64,000 nt of DNA. Origin: Channa striata (Eukaryota > Chordata > Actinopteri > Anabantiformes > Channidae). Shown in pieces: positions 63,313 through 64,000 of this stretch. Under the pieces are notes generated by a model. That model saw only the letters and a program-made list of their open reading frames with translations, had not been told where the DNA came from and made no database searches. Made by a program: the position numbers and the translations under genes. The stretch is from the NCBI GenBank assembly GCA_033026295.1, contig CM065176.1, forward strand, positions 8,721,945-8,785,944, in the 5' to 3' direction. The first letter of the stretch is position 1. Each line of letters starts with the position of its first letter.

Positions 63313-64000
63313 GCTCTGCCTCTCAAAACTTCCTCTTCCACTGCCTGTGTGTCAGTTGTGCTTCTTCAACACTGAGGCTCGGCCTCTGGTGAGAACCCGT
63401 GCAGCACGTCGAGGCCCCCGAGTCACAGATGATTGATGTTTCGTTAGATATTGGAGAGCTCCTAACCACACCTGTACACGCTTCTCCTGCTCCATCTGTG
63501 AGAGGATTATTATCGACGCTCGCTGCATCACCCGGCCACCTTTGCAGGCCTCATCAAAGAACACGCCACACACACACCGATTCCTCAATTTAGACAGTTG
63601 ACACCTTTAACACAAACATGATCACGATGGCATGAATGTGAGGTCTAATAAGTCCCAGCTCCTCCATCTACCGCAGATGATCGGCATCCAAAATTATTAA
63701 AAGATGCCAAAAAAACAAAACGGCTCTAACAGGACCTGCTTGATACTGTGCCTGGGACTGTTGTAACGTTTGCTAACCACGGCCTGATGGAACTTGTGGT
63801 TTGACCCCTTTCATTTTTAATTACAAACGTGCCTAATGTAACGTGTAATAACAGCAGGAGAGTTGCAGATTGTTGAATTTTTGTATGTAACTGCCGTTAC
63901 TTTACCGGTTTACAGCAGTGGCACGGCAGGCTGACCGTGGAGATGATCACAGGTATTAATGGTATGAAGTTGAGTGATACCACAGCACAGGACAGTACTC

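Larger units (their letters stand above)
58886..64000. other. Non-coding stretch, no gene seen
   Basis: No coding exon that I can name. It contains an imperfect TATC-type repeat (about 59860-59898), a donor-like CTGCCG|GTAAGTGATG near 60761, GC-rich patches (61940-61985; C-run near 62157), poly-A (62439-62451) and a TTCCAC hexamer repeat (63288-63312). It could be the intron or flank of the gene proposed at 43.56 kb. Confidence 0.5.

Noticed and set aside
63919..63955. Small exon between TTTACAG and CACAG|GTATTA at the right end
   Set aside because: Weak pyrimidine tract, very short, no family match. It is indistinguishable from chance.
1..64000. CRISPR array, phage, operon or bacterial defence system
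   Set aside because: No spaced direct repeats and no prokaryotic gene layout. Introns and fish transposons show this is vertebrate nuclear DNA.

Overview
The window is vertebrate nuclear DNA, almost certainly from a teleost fish. The evidence is: split exons with GT/AG borders that encode a chordate-type protein arginine methyltransferase; abundant (CA)n/(TG)n microsatellites; a decayed Tc1-like transposon whose end motif and internal text match a family I know from fish genomes; a hAT-like miniature element; and long AT-rich non-coding stretches. There are no bacterial operons, phage genes, CRISPR arrays or recognisable RNA genes. Most open frames in the window are chance frames.

The only gene identified with confidence is the 5' part of prmt8 (brain-type, membrane-anchored arginine methyltransferase), transcribed leftward. 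Three coding exons are complete: exon 1 (6112-6044), exon 2 (2752-2507) and exon 3 (1550-1395). All junctions fall between codons. Together they encode residues 1-157: an N-myristoylation signal, a Pro/Gln-rich linker, and the start of the methyltransferase core through the S-adenosylmethionine motif. The rest of the gene lies beyond position 1. Exon 1 sits in a CpG-rich block (about 5430-6720), and a strong acceptor at 6139 suggests an additional 5' UTR exon.

From about 6.7 kb to the right end (57 kb) I find no protein-coding exon that I can name. This tract holds microsatellites, a cluster of CA/TG tracts at 20.0-22.0 kb, two neighbouring hairpins at 17.04-17.29 kb, a purine-rich block at 23.4-23.8 kb, transposon remnants at 27.5 and 51.6-52.3 kb, and several stretches that look like distal regulatory DNA.

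A second promoter-like CpG region lies at 43.56-44.12 kb. On the plus strand it has no ATG from 43498 to 44009, a splice donor at 43946/43947, and a perfect cAMP response element. A well-formed, ATG-less 57-nt exon lies 14.9 kb downstream at 58829-58885. Together they could be the non-coding 5' exons of a rightward gene whose coding part begins beyond the window. That gene is not identified. If this model is right, prmt8 and the unknown gene diverge from a shared 37-kb upstream region.
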